From Listeria farberi (lineage in GTDB: Bacteria; Bacillota; Bacilli; Lactobacillales; Listeriaceae): 64,000 nt of DNA. The stretch is from NCBI RefSeq assembly GCF_014229245.1, contig NZ_JAARZJ010000005.1, positions 119,054 through 183,053 on the forward strand, given 5' to 3'. How positions within the stretch are numbered: the stretch's first letter is position 1; every line of letters begins with the position of its first letter. Positions 20,966-29,073 of this stretch are shown here, in pieces. A model generated the notes under the pieces. It did no database searches, was not told the origin of the DNA, and saw only the letters and a list, made by a program, of their open reading frames with translations. A program made the position numbers and the translations under genes.

Positions 20966-22954
20966 ATGACAACAAAGTTAAAAACATCAGATACAGATTT
21001 AATTGAATTAAGTGGGAAATGGGTCTATCAACATCCAAAAGAAGGTACAGAATTAAAAGTTAATGGAAAGATTTATATTGTTAAAGAAGCTGAATACAAC
21101 AAATCTTCCGGGCTAGACTATATGGTTGTCGAAAATGCAACCACAGGCGAAATCAGCATGGTCTTCGAAGGCACGAAAGGCACCCAAGATTTCCTAACAG
21201 ACGGCACACTCCCTGGCTCCATCCCTAACACGCAATTAAGAGAAGCTGACGCAGCATACAAAAAAGAAAGCCAAAAATATAACATTAAAAATGTCGCAGG
21301 AAACTCTCTAGGTGGTGGTTTATCTAATTATGTAGCTTCTAAAAATGATGGCATAAGGAGCGTCACATACAATCCAGCTATCCTACCCAAAGGAACGTAC
21401 GACAAAAATAATCCGAGAATTACTAACTATTTAAGTGAATATGATCCACTAACCTTAGGGGAACGTGGGGCAGGATATGGAGATCGGCTACCAGGAGAAT
21501 CACACATTCTTCAAAATAATGTCCCTTGGCTGCAAACCATTCTTTCTAATCATACGGGTTATGATGATGCAGGTCTCACTGTTAACGGTAAAAAAATCCC
21601 CATTGATGCGGATGCTTATCTTCCAGTCGGTATTTGGAGTGGAAAGGTTTTGACAAGTGGAGGAAAAGGGCAGAAAATCGATATGAACCCGGACAATATC
21701 CGTATTTTAGCCAATAGTTTACGGACACGAATGACGGAACAAGTAAATGCAGGGCAGTTTTATTTAGATACAGCTGTTGACTTAGTGAATAATGAGGGAA
21801 GTCATTTGGATGATAGAACGGTTTCTTTACAGAAATCATTTGAAAGATTGTTGGCGGAAGGAGAATTTGGAGGAATTATTACTTCATTTGCTAATTATGC
21901 TGAGTTTCGAGATGGAATGGAAGAAGCTAATCCAGTATGTTTTGCGGCATTAGATGTGATGCAGAGAGTGAGGACTTTACCAATATTAGGAGAGTTGCTA
22001 GATGTGGTTTCAGGTACTTTCTTAAGTGTTGGAGGTTTTTTGAGCGATATTCCGGTTCTTGTTGGAGATCTTGCTTTAAAGATAGAAGATACAATGGATC
22101 AAGTATCGAAAGTCAAAATGCAGGCTGTACCGGAACTGTTTAAAGGAATTGATAATCAGTACTTGAGCGATGCAATGGTGGCAGAACTAAAAGAGCATTA
22201 TAAAATATTGGATGATAATAAAGATTTGGTCGTTAAGCAAGTATTAACTTTTAGCTCCCAAGTCACGTATGTATCGAATGAACTTGAAAAAGCAGATAAA
22301 CTTTTAAGCGCAACGCAAAAAGTCCAAAGTGTTGGAGCACCGCCAGCGACACAAGCGTATGTCTTAAAAGAATCCAAAGCTTTGAAAGACGGGATGGGGA
22401 AGAAACAGCGCTTATTAGATAGAAACTATAAAGCATTCACTAATAAAACAACTAGCTTATTAATACCAGCATTAAGTGGGGTTTATAGTATTGTCAATCA
22501 ATTAAAACAAGCCATTAGATCAGCTATACAGCACTTGAGAAATCTTCAAACAGGCTTTTCAATGGTGAAAATTCCCTTTACAGATGTAGACAATCGAGCA
22601 AAAGAGGAATTAGGAGAGTGTATAAAAAAATTGCAAGAAATACTATTAACAGTAAAAGGCGTAGGAAGTGCGGTAAAAGATTTGCAATCAAATTTGCCAA
22701 ACGTGTTAGCTGCTTACCGTCCTTATATTGACACGGCATTATTTGATGGTACAAAATTCCGTGATGTTATTTTGTTAAATAAAGCAGCAGCAAATATCTT
22801 CCATAGTGCGGAAATGATTTTTGGAGATATTAAGCATCAATTAAGTGGGAACGATTCAGCTGCTATTTCTGCGTTAGATAAGTTAGCTGTAAAAACTAGT
22901 AAAAATATGAAAATCTTATTAGAGCAAATAAAGCGTGGAAGTATCAATGTTTAG
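20966..22954 (+). CDS. TslA-like T7SS effector: N-terminal lipase, C-terminal helical LXG-like region
   Basis: 662 residues, no signal peptide. Residues 1-~210 form an alpha/beta-hydrolase lipase domain with nucleophile elbow GNSLGGG (Ser114); Asp160 and His180 or His196 are candidate triad members. Residues ~215-662 are almost all helix with coiled stretches and a hydrophobic hairpin-like segment (~335-365), resembling an LXG targeting domain placed at the wrong end. This reversed order is the hallmark of TslA, a T7SSb-exported phospholipase of S. aureus (recalled). Its place after essC and a lipoprotein gene supports an antibacterial effector role. No small helical partner genes (TlaA-like) are seen nearby. 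Confidence 0.75.
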   Translation: MTTKLKTSDTDLIELSGKWVYQHPKEGTELKVNGKIYIVKEAEYNKSSGLDYMVVENATTGEISMVFEGTKGTQDFLTDGTLPGSIPNTQLREADAAYKKESQKYNIKNVAGNSLGGGLSNYVASKNDGIRSVTYNPAILPKGTYDKNNPRITNYLSEYDPLTLGERGAGYGDRLPGESHILQNNVPWLQTILSNHTGYDDAGLTVNGKKIPIDADAYLPVGIWSGKVLTSGGKGQKIDMNPDNIRILANSLRTRMTEQVNAGQFYLDTAVDLVNNEGSHLDDRTVSLQKSFERLLAEGEFGGIITSFANYAEFRDGMEEANPVCFAALDVMQRVRTLPILGELLDVVSGTFLSVGGFLSDIPVLVGDLALKIEDTMDQVSKVKMQAVPELFKGIDNQYLSDAMVAELKEHYKILDDNKDLVVKQVLTFSSQVTYVSNELEKADKLLSATQKVQSVGAPPATQAYVLKESKALKDGMGKKQRLLDRNYKAFTNKTTSLLIPALSGVYSIVNQLKQAIRSAIQHLRNLQTGFSMVKIPFTDVDNRAKEELGECIKKLQEILLTVKGVGSAVKDLQSNLPNVLAAYRPYIDTALFDGTKFRDVILLNKAAANIFHSAEMIFGDIKHQLSGNDSAAISALDKLAVKTSKNMKILLEQIKRGSINV

Positions 22955-23303
22955 TAATTGAGAAATTAAATCGGTAAAAATTTTATTGGGGAAATATTTT
23001 AATGCTAAATTCACAAGGGACATGGACGGTATAGTCGCGGGAATTGTGTGTTTAAGCATTTTATATTAGACGTTAAAGGGATAATGGGGCTGGCAAATAT
23101 AAAGAGCGAAAAAGAGAAGAAATCGAAAGTTAACCGAAAAAATGAAATAGAATTCTTTCGACGAATTTCAAAGAGAGAATAGAAACTAACTATGTGCGGG
23201 AACAAGTAGTCTAAGATGAGGGAGAGAATCTTAGACTACTTAGTGTACATTAGGAGTTTTGGGTCATTAAATACTACAATATGGAACAAAGACAGGAGAA
23301 CAA
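22955..23303. other. Gene-free spacer with a perfect 14-base hairpin
   Basis: No credible gene. Positions 23204-23217 (AAGTAGTCTAAGAT) and 23228-23241 are a perfect 14-base inverted repeat with a 10-base loop. No T run follows on the plus strand, so it is not a classical terminator. The 32 bases from 23229 recur with about 26 matches at 24605-24636, after the second, broken effector copy. Confidence 0.7.
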
Positions 23304-24176
23304 ATGAAAAAAATCATCCTAAGTTTATTCGCAGCAGTATTTTTACTATCCGGATGTTTCAATATGAATGAGAAAACAGAGCAAGAGAAAGCGCAAGAAG
23401 GTACTACTCCTGTACAGGATTATGTAGGTCAAGGATTTTCGTTTGTGGACGGGGAGAAGTCGGCAGAACGAGTGAAAAAGCATGAGGAAGAGATAAAGCA
23501 AGAAGCGATAAATTATATGCAAACAAAATATAAAACAGATGTGAAAGTAAATAATGTAGTGCCAGCACGTAATGGAGCGGTTGTTATTGTGGAAAGCGAG
23601 GCACCAATTCAGTTTACTACTTCTGTTATTGTAAAATTTCTCCTTAATAAAAAAGATGAGATAGGAAGCGGAACGAGTGATGAAGGGACAGTTGAACAAG
23701 CGATTGTAGGTGGATTATACGCAAAGGCATATGTAGAAGAATTCAAACATTTAAATGAATTTACAGAAGAATTAGCCCAAAAATATGATTTATTAGGTTA
23801 TACAGAAGAAGCTTTAAGTAAAACCTCACCAAGTGGTTATCAGTGGAAGTATTATTTTGTTACAGTTTGGCATGATGATTATTTAAGCCCTTATGAAGCC
23901 TATTTAGCTAATCCAAACATTTCTGCGGAAGAGTTACGCATTCTGTTTAACAAAGTTGATCCTGAAAGCAAACATATTTCTATCCCAATGGCTTTTTTCT
24001 CAAAAGAAGACAAAGTACCTAAGCAAAAATTAGCTGATAAAATTGCTGAAGAGGTTAAGCGAGAAGAAGGGATTCCTAAAGGGAGTTATATGGTTACGTT
24101 GTATAAAAATTTTATTGTAAACCGAGTTGGTTTACCAGATGGAGAAAATGTAGAAGTAGAAAATATAGTTAAATAG
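23304..24176 (+). CDS. Second DUF1672-type lipoprotein (TilA-like paralogue)
   Basis: 290 residues, lipobox LSGC after a 17-residue signal; ATG with AGGAGA. It closely follows the 20081-20950 protein from end to end (CFNMNEKTEQ, then VQDYVGQGFSFVDGEKSAERVKK, VNNVVPARN, VNRVGLPDGEN), with the middle more diverged. It is intact although its downstream effector gene is dead, so it may act as an orphan immunity gene (inference). Seventeen bases separate it from that remnant. Confidence 0.75.
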   Translation: MKKIILSLFAAVFLLSGCFNMNEKTEQEKAQEGTTPVQDYVGQGFSFVDGEKSAERVKKHEEEIKQEAINYMQTKYKTDVKVNNVVPARNGAVVIVESEAPIQFTTSVIVKFLLNKKDEIGSGTSDEGTVEQAIVGGLYAKAYVEEFKHLNEFTEELAQKYDLLGYTEEALSKTSPSGYQWKYYFVTVWHDDYLSPYEAYLANPNISAEELRILFNKVDPESKHISIPMAFFSKEDKVPKQKLADKIAEEVKREEGIPKGSYMVTLYKNFIVNRVGLPDGENVEVENIVK

Positions 24177-24193
24177 GAAAGGTGAGAACATTA

Positions 24194-24551
24194 ATGACAT
24201 CACAGCTAAATACTTCAGATATAGATTTAATTGAATTAAGTGGGAAATGGGTTTATAGGCATCCCGATAAAGGTGAACGTTTAAAAGTGAATGGAAATAA
24301 CTATGTAGTTAAAGCAGGTGAATACAACAAATCTTCTGGTCTAGACTATATGATTGTCGAAAATGCAACCACAGGCGAAATCAGCATGGTCTTCGAAGGC
24401 ACCCAAGGCACCCAAGATTTCCTAACAGACGGCACACTGCCTGGCTCCATCCCTAACACGCAATTAAGAGAAGCTGACGCAGCATACAAAAAGTAAAGTC
24501 AAAAATACACTATTAAATAATTATGTTGCCTCCAATAAAGATAATATAGCT
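24194..24551 (+). pseudogene. Inactivated second copy of the TslA-like lipase gene
   Basis: The first ~100 codons parallel residues 1-100 of the 20966-22954 protein, and DNA at 24321-24492 is nearly identical to 21091-21262. At the codon matching Glu101 there is a TAA (24494-24496). Matching resumes (SQKYTIK), but about 35 bases coding for the GNSLGGG nucleophile motif are deleted, and after NYVASNKDNI similarity stops. The remaining 560 residues are absent. The short frame would make a 100-residue fragment without catalytic serine. Confidence 0.85.
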
Positions 24552-24857
24552 ATTATCTTATTCTGATATAATGTAATTTGAATAGTCAAAGATAAAGAAG
24601 TAAAACTTAGACCACTTAATATACATAAGGATTTTTAGGTTTGAGAAGAGTTTTTTAGTTCAAATGCGATAAGCATAGTAGTGAGATTTTCTGAGGCACT
24701 GAAAGAAAAGTATAGAAGAAAAACACGAACTAAAAGTACAAAACACAAAAGATTAAATAACCACTACCTTAAAAAAACATCCATGTTAATTTTCCTCGCA
24801 CCCCCAATCCCCACACCTGCTATACTAACCCCATCCTAACAAATGGAGTTGAAACCA
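24552..24857. other. AT-rich spacer; repeat remnant and promoter of next gene
   Basis: Positions 24605-24636 repeat the 23229-23260 segment, marking the end of the duplicated unit. Near the right edge is an extended -10 box TGCTATACT (24818-24826) that should drive the next gene. I see no gene here. Confidence 0.65.
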
Positions 24858-25631
24858 ATGACAAATAACTTTAAAAAACTAAAATCCCTACACGAACTAC
24901 CCACCCCACTAATCCTCTACAACTGCTGGGACGTCGCTTCTGCCAGAGCCATCCAACAAGGCGGAGCACCAGTAATAGCGACAAGCAGTTATGCAATTGC
25001 AGAGTCACTCGGCGCTGTGGACGGGGAGCATTTAACTTTTGACGAAATGTCTTTAATTGTTTCACGCATTGCCGCGAATGTGAGTTTGCCGCTGACCGTC
25101 GACATAGAGACTGGGTATTCCAGTGATTTAGAGGGACTGGCTCAGAATATGGAGCGGTTGCTGGCGATTGGTGTTTGTGGCGTGAACTTGGAAGATCAGC
25201 TTATTGGTGCTGCAAATCCGGGGTTAAGCAGTATTGAGGAGCAATGTGATAAAATCAAGACAATTAAAGAAACAGCGGCGAAAATGAGTACGGAAATTTT
25301 TATCAATGCACGTACAGATGTTTTTTTCCAAGGGCGGGATGAGACGGTAGACTTGGTGGAAGAAGCGATTAAAAGGGCAAAGGCATACAAGGAGGCTGGG
25401 GCGGATGCTATTTTTATTCCGGGTCTGTTATCACCAAAATTAATTCGCGCATTTGTGGAGGAATCGCCACTTCCGGTCAATGTTATGAGGATGGATGGGA
25501 TGCTCTCAAACGAGGACTTACAAAAAATCGGTGTGAAAAGAATCAGCTATGGACCGTTTAGTTTTTTTCAGGCTAATTTAGCGATTCAGCAGGAAGTTGA
25601 GCGGATTTTCGAAGGAGGGGGAGCCTTATGA
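24858..25631 (+). CDS. Isocitrate lyase / PEP mutase family enzyme
   Basis: 257-residue TIM-barrel protein of the PEP mutase/isocitrate lyase superfamily, at the lmo0075 position (annotated there as carboxyphosphonoenolpyruvate mutase-like). The ATG at 24858 sits 9 bases after GGAG; the frame could begin at 24843, but that would overlap the ribosome site. Motifs: LYNCWDVASAR near the N-terminus, Mg-binding VDIETGY and the VNLEDQ strand, and the INARTD segment. The classical KKCG active loop of isocitrate lyase is absent, so the substrate is unknown. Overlaps the next gene by 4 bases. Confidence 0.85.
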   Translation: MTNNFKKLKSLHELPTPLILYNCWDVASARAIQQGGAPVIATSSYAIAESLGAVDGEHLTFDEMSLIVSRIAANVSLPLTVDIETGYSSDLEGLAQNMERLLAIGVCGVNLEDQLIGAANPGLSSIEEQCDKIKTIKETAAKMSTEIFINARTDVFFQGRDETVDLVEEAIKRAKAYKEAGADAIFIPGLLSPKLIRAFVEESPLPVNVMRMDGMLSNEDLQKIGVKRISYGPFSFFQANLAIQQEVERIFEGGGAL

Positions 25632-26680
25632 TAACAAATCAGCGGGATATTGATAAATATTATGATATGTTAGTGGAGAAAAATTCTAATTATGAAGGAG
25701 TATTCTTTGTTGGAGTAAAAACTACTGGGATACTTTGTCGCCCAACGTGTCCGGCGAAGAAACCTTTAAAAGAAAATTGTGAGTTTTTCAGTACAGCAAA
25801 GGAGGCGCTACTTGCATCTTACCGGCCTTGCAAGCGTTGTGAACCGCTCTCCAATCCGACGAAATTGTCTCCAGCTGTGAAGTTACTTGTCGATGCAATT
25901 GAGAAAAATCCAGAGAAAAAGTGGACGGATAAAGATTTTGATGAGTTATCCATTAGTGCAAATACGGCGCGGCGCCAGTTTAAGAAGCAGTTTGGGATGA
26001 CTTTTATTGAGTATGCGCGGTCGCGGCGGCTTGGACTTGCTTTTAAGCATATTCGGAGTGGGGATTCAATTATTAATGCGCAACTTGATAGTGGTTATGA
26101 GTCTGGAAATGGGTTCCGAGATGCTTTTTCAAAAACGATGGGGGATGTTCCTCATAAATCAAAAGATATAACGATTTTGTATTCTGCTTGGATTGAAACT
26201 AAGCTAGGTTCCATGTTGGTAATTTCCGATGATGATAAATTACTTCTGCTAGAATTTGTTGATCGGAAAGGATTAGAAACTGAAATAAAAAAGCTGCGAA
26301 TGCGATTGAAAGCAGCAATTTTCCCTGAAAAAACAGCCGTAATTAAACAAGTAGAAGAAGAATTAGGAAGATATTTTGATGGTGAACTAGTTGATTTTAA
26401 GACACCAATTCGTTATATCGGTTCTGAATTTCAACAAAGTGTTTGGAATGAACTGCGACGAATTCCGGTAGGCGAAACGATTTCGTACAAAAGTTTGGCA
26501 GAAAAACTAGGGCGGCCAACAGCGAGTCGAGCTGTGGCAAGAGCAAATGGGGCTAACCAATTATCCCTCATCGTCCCGTGTCACCGGGTAATTAATAGTA
26601 ACGGAGCATTAGGAGGTTACGGCGGTGGTCTTGCCCGAAAAGAATGGCTAATTAAACATGAAAAGATGGTTCCAAAGTAA
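25628..26680 (+). CDS. Ada/Ogt-type methylated-DNA repair protein with AraC domain
   Basis: 350 residues fusing three parts. The Ada zinc/methyl-phosphotriester domain carries Cys37, Cys41, Cys68 and Cys71; an AraC-type helix-turn-helix covers ~85-185; the C-terminal O6-methylguanine methyltransferase has the acceptor Cys318 in VPCHRV. It both repairs alkylated DNA and can act as the regulator of the adaptive response in related proteins. Translationally coupled to the gene before it (ATGA overlap). Matches lmo0076 by position. Confidence 0.92.
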   Translation: MITNQRDIDKYYDMLVEKNSNYEGVFFVGVKTTGILCRPTCPAKKPLKENCEFFSTAKEALLASYRPCKRCEPLSNPTKLSPAVKLLVDAIEKNPEKKWTDKDFDELSISANTARRQFKKQFGMTFIEYARSRRLGLAFKHIRSGDSIINAQLDSGYESGNGFRDAFSKTMGDVPHKSKDITILYSAWIETKLGSMLVISDDDKLLLLEFVDRKGLETEIKKLRMRLKAAIFPEKTAVIKQVEEELGRYFDGELVDFKTPIRYIGSEFQQSVWNELRRIPVGETISYKSLAEKLGRPTASRAVARANGANQLSLIVPCHRVINSNGALGGYGGGLARKEWLIKHEKMVPK

Positions 26681-26698
26681 CGCGGAACCATCTTTTTT
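26664..26698. terminator. Bidirectional terminator between convergent genes
   Basis: AGATGGTTCC / GGAACCATCT stem overlapping the Ada stop, with T6 on the plus strand; it lies between two converging genes and can serve both. Confidence 0.85.
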
Positions 26699-26701
26699 CA
26701 A

Positions 26702-27340
26702 TTATTTAACCCGTATTCCAAATAACGGCATCAAGGCAGGAGCATGTGAATAATCAATGCTCACGCCCTTCAAATCTTGCGGCATCGCAGTGATAGACTC
26801 AAAAATGCAAGAACTAAGATCAATACCATTTAGCGCACAATTCAAAAACTGAGCTTTATTCAAGTCAAGTCGTTCCAAATAGGTATCTACCAGTTGAGCC
26901 CCGCTAAAATCGCTATTCGTATACGCACCCGCCTCAAATGCCACCCATTTCAAGTTAGCATAACGAAAGGCAACATAATCCGCATAACAATCAACAAAAA
27001 CGCAATTTCTAAGCGTAGCATCACTGAAATTCACACCAATTAATTTACAATTTTCAAAACGTACCCGGTGAATAACGGCGCCCATTAAATCTAAATTCGA
27101 CAAATCGCAATTTTTAAATACAACATCAGTCAAATTCGCGCTTACAAGAGAAACCGAATCAAAAACACAACCATCAAAAACAATCGTTTCTAAATGAAAA
27201 TGCTCGAAAATTTCCCCGGTTAGTGTCGTTTTTCTAAAGATTTGCTCACTAACTTCTCCAATATCTTCAATAAAATATGTATCATTCGGATAAACCGTCA
27301 AATCCCCATCAGGAATCCGCGGCGCAGTAATTTTTTTCAT
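26702..27340 (-). CDS. Pentapeptide-repeat protein
   Basis: 212 residues made mostly of A(D/N)LxX-type repeats: SLVSANLTDVVFKNCDLSNL, then GVNFSDATLRNCVF, FRYANLKWVAF, DFSGAQL. Such proteins fold as a right-handed quadrilateral helix; some mimic DNA and bind gyrase, but most have no known function. Convergent with the Ada gene. Matches lmo0077 by position. I see no signal peptide or membrane segment. Confidence 0.88.
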   Translation of the reverse strand: MKKITAPRIPDGDLTVYPNDTYFIEDIGEVSEQIFRKTTLTGEIFEHFHLETIVFDGCVFDSVSLVSANLTDVVFKNCDLSNLDLMGAVIHRVRFENCKLIGVNFSDATLRNCVFVDCYADYVAFRYANLKWVAFEAGAYTNSDFSGAQLVDTYLERLDLNKAQFLNCALNGIDLSSCIFESITAMPQDLKGVSIDYSHAPALMPLFGIRVK

Positions 27341-27471
27341 GATTTTAAACCTCGCTTCCGCTTCTATTATATCGTATTTTGCTAGGAAAAGGTGCGTAAA
27401 ATCGTTTACCTTTCATAAGAAACGGATTACAATGAAATAAGGGTAAAAATGGCACTTGAGGAGTGAATGAG

Positions 27472-28428
27472 ATGACAGCAAGCGTATTTGTAGCAGGAAA
27501 ATTACTACCAGAAACGATGGAAGCTCTAGATAAATGGGATGTGAAGGCTTTTTCAGGTGAGGAAAATATTACAGAAGCAGAGTTAATAAAAAATGTAACG
27601 GAAGTGGATGCGATTATTTGCCCGCTTTCTTCCCCAATTACGGCAAAAGTATTGGAATCGGCAAAAAATCTTAAAATCGTGGCGAATATTGGCGCTGGTT
27701 TTGACAATATTAATGTAAAAAAAGCGCAGGAGCTGGGCATCGCGGTAACTAACACACCGGATGTATCCACAGAAGCGACGGCGGAATTAACTCTCGGATT
27801 GATTTTAGATGTGGCGCGAAGAATTTCAGCAGGTGACCGTTTATGTCGTGAAACACCTGAGCAATTTAAAGGATGGGCACCGACATTCTTTTTAGGCACG
27901 GAATTAAGCGGTAAGACGCTGGGAATTATAGGTTTAGGAAGAATCGGTCAGGCTGTTGCAAAACGCGCGGCTGCTTTTGGAATGAAAATCATTTATTCTG
28001 GGCACCACCCGAAAGAAGCAGCGAAACAATGGGATGCGGAGTTTGTAAGTCAGGATGAACTATTAAAGCGCAGTGATGTTGTGACAATTCACGCAGCATA
28101 TAGTCCGAGCTTGAAACATTTGTTGAATGAAACTACACTTAATACAATGAAGTCGAGTGCTTTTTTAATTAACGCGGCTCGCGGTCCTGTTGTAGAAGAA
28201 TCTGCATTAATTAATGCGCTCGAAACAGGCGTTATTGCTGGTGCTGCGCTTGATGTATTTGAATTTGAACCTAAAATTGGAGCTGAACTAGGCAAACTAG
28301 AAAATGTCGTTTTAACGCCGCACATCGGTAATGCAACCATAGAAACCCGCACAGAAATGGGACGAATGGCGATCTCGAACGTCGAAGCAGTTTTAGCAGG
28401 AAAACAACCACTACATTCCGTTTACTAA
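27472..28428 (+). CDS. D-isomer-specific 2-hydroxyacid dehydrogenase
   Basis: 318 residues, NAD-dependent, of the phosphoglycerate/glyoxylate/hydroxypyruvate reductase type. The ATG at 27472 is 8 bases after GAGGAG; a GTG three codons earlier overlaps that site. Substrate-binding part ~1-100; Rossmann motif GLGRIGQAVAKR near 148-160; catalytic residues in INAARGP (Arg), DVFEFEP (Glu) and LTPHIG (His). The real substrate is unknown; lmo0078 by position. Confidence 0.9.
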   Translation: MTASVFVAGKLLPETMEALDKWDVKAFSGEENITEAELIKNVTEVDAIICPLSSPITAKVLESAKNLKIVANIGAGFDNINVKKAQELGIAVTNTPDVSTEATAELTLGLILDVARRISAGDRLCRETPEQFKGWAPTFFLGTELSGKTLGIIGLGRIGQAVAKRAAAFGMKIIYSGHHPKEAAKQWDAEFVSQDELLKRSDVVTIHAAYSPSLKHLLNETTLNTMKSSAFLINAARGPVVEESALINALETGVIAGAALDVFEFEPKIGAELGKLENVVLTPHIGNATIETRTEMGRMAISNVEAVLAGKQPLHSVY

Positions 28429-28434
28429 GTTAAG

Positions 28435-28471
28435 AAACACAGTCATGGTAAGGTGCTGTGGCTGTGTTTTT
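28435..28471 (+). terminator. Terminator after the dehydrogenase gene
   Basis: AAACACAG / CTGTGTTT stem with a 19-base loop and T run. Confidence 0.7.
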
Positions 28472-28513
28472 ACACCAAATTATGGTATAATATTTTTTGT
28501 CGGAATACGACGA

Positions 28514-28590
<77 letters not shown>

Positions 28591-28980
28591 AGAGCCCCAA
28601 CGCTTTGTGGGATTTAAGAGTTTTTGTTTTTCCTCAAAAATGGCCTGGGAGACCATAAAGAGACCATAGAAAAACTTGATTCTATGGTCTCTTTGTATGT
28701 TTGCTTATTAAAGTTAGTTAAAAATACCTAAACTATTAAGAATAAAATAGCTTCGTTTTTAATGAAGTAGATGGATAGATAAGCTAGGAAATGCTGTGTA
28801 TAACTGAGTGAAAATATAATCATATATCAAATCTATAATAGGGAAAAGTAAATTGGCTTAGTTTTTTAGAAGAATATACATCTCCATATAACTTGATGAT
28901 AATGGTAAAATGTAGATTTATAATGTCCGTCTTGAATCTAAAGGATAGGACTTTTTATGTAAGAAATCTTATCCGCTAAG

Positions 28981-29024
28981 TTTCAGTCAAATAGAAGTAA
29001 ACGGTTACTTCTATTTGACTGAAA
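28981..29024. repeat. Perfect 20-base inverted repeat with 4-base loop
   Basis: Arms 28981-29000 and 29005-29024 are exact reverse complements around ACGG. No T run follows in either direction, so it is unlikely to be a plain terminator. It could be a cruciform, a protein-binding site for recombination, or an RNA hairpin at the end of the integrase message. Confidence 0.9.
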
Positions 29025-29030
29025 TGATGA

Positions 29031-29066
29031 AAGAGACCATAGAAAATAAGATTCTATGGTCTCTTT
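29031..29066 (-). terminator. Terminator of the integrase gene
   Basis: AAGAGACCATAGAA / TTCTATGGTCTCTT just behind the int stop on the minus strand; on both sides T/A runs permit bidirectional action. The same hairpin recurs at 28658-28693, nearer the tRNA. Confidence 0.75.
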
Positions 29067-29073
29067 ACATGGT

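Noticed and set aside
24182..24193. GTG start for the broken second lipase copy
   Set aside because: By alignment with the intact copy the ATG at 24194 is the homologous start.
27345..27899. 184-codon minus-strand frame
   Set aside because: Lies opposite the start of the 2-hydroxyacid dehydrogenase gene, which has a clear ribosome site and Rossmann motif; no family features in the minus frame.
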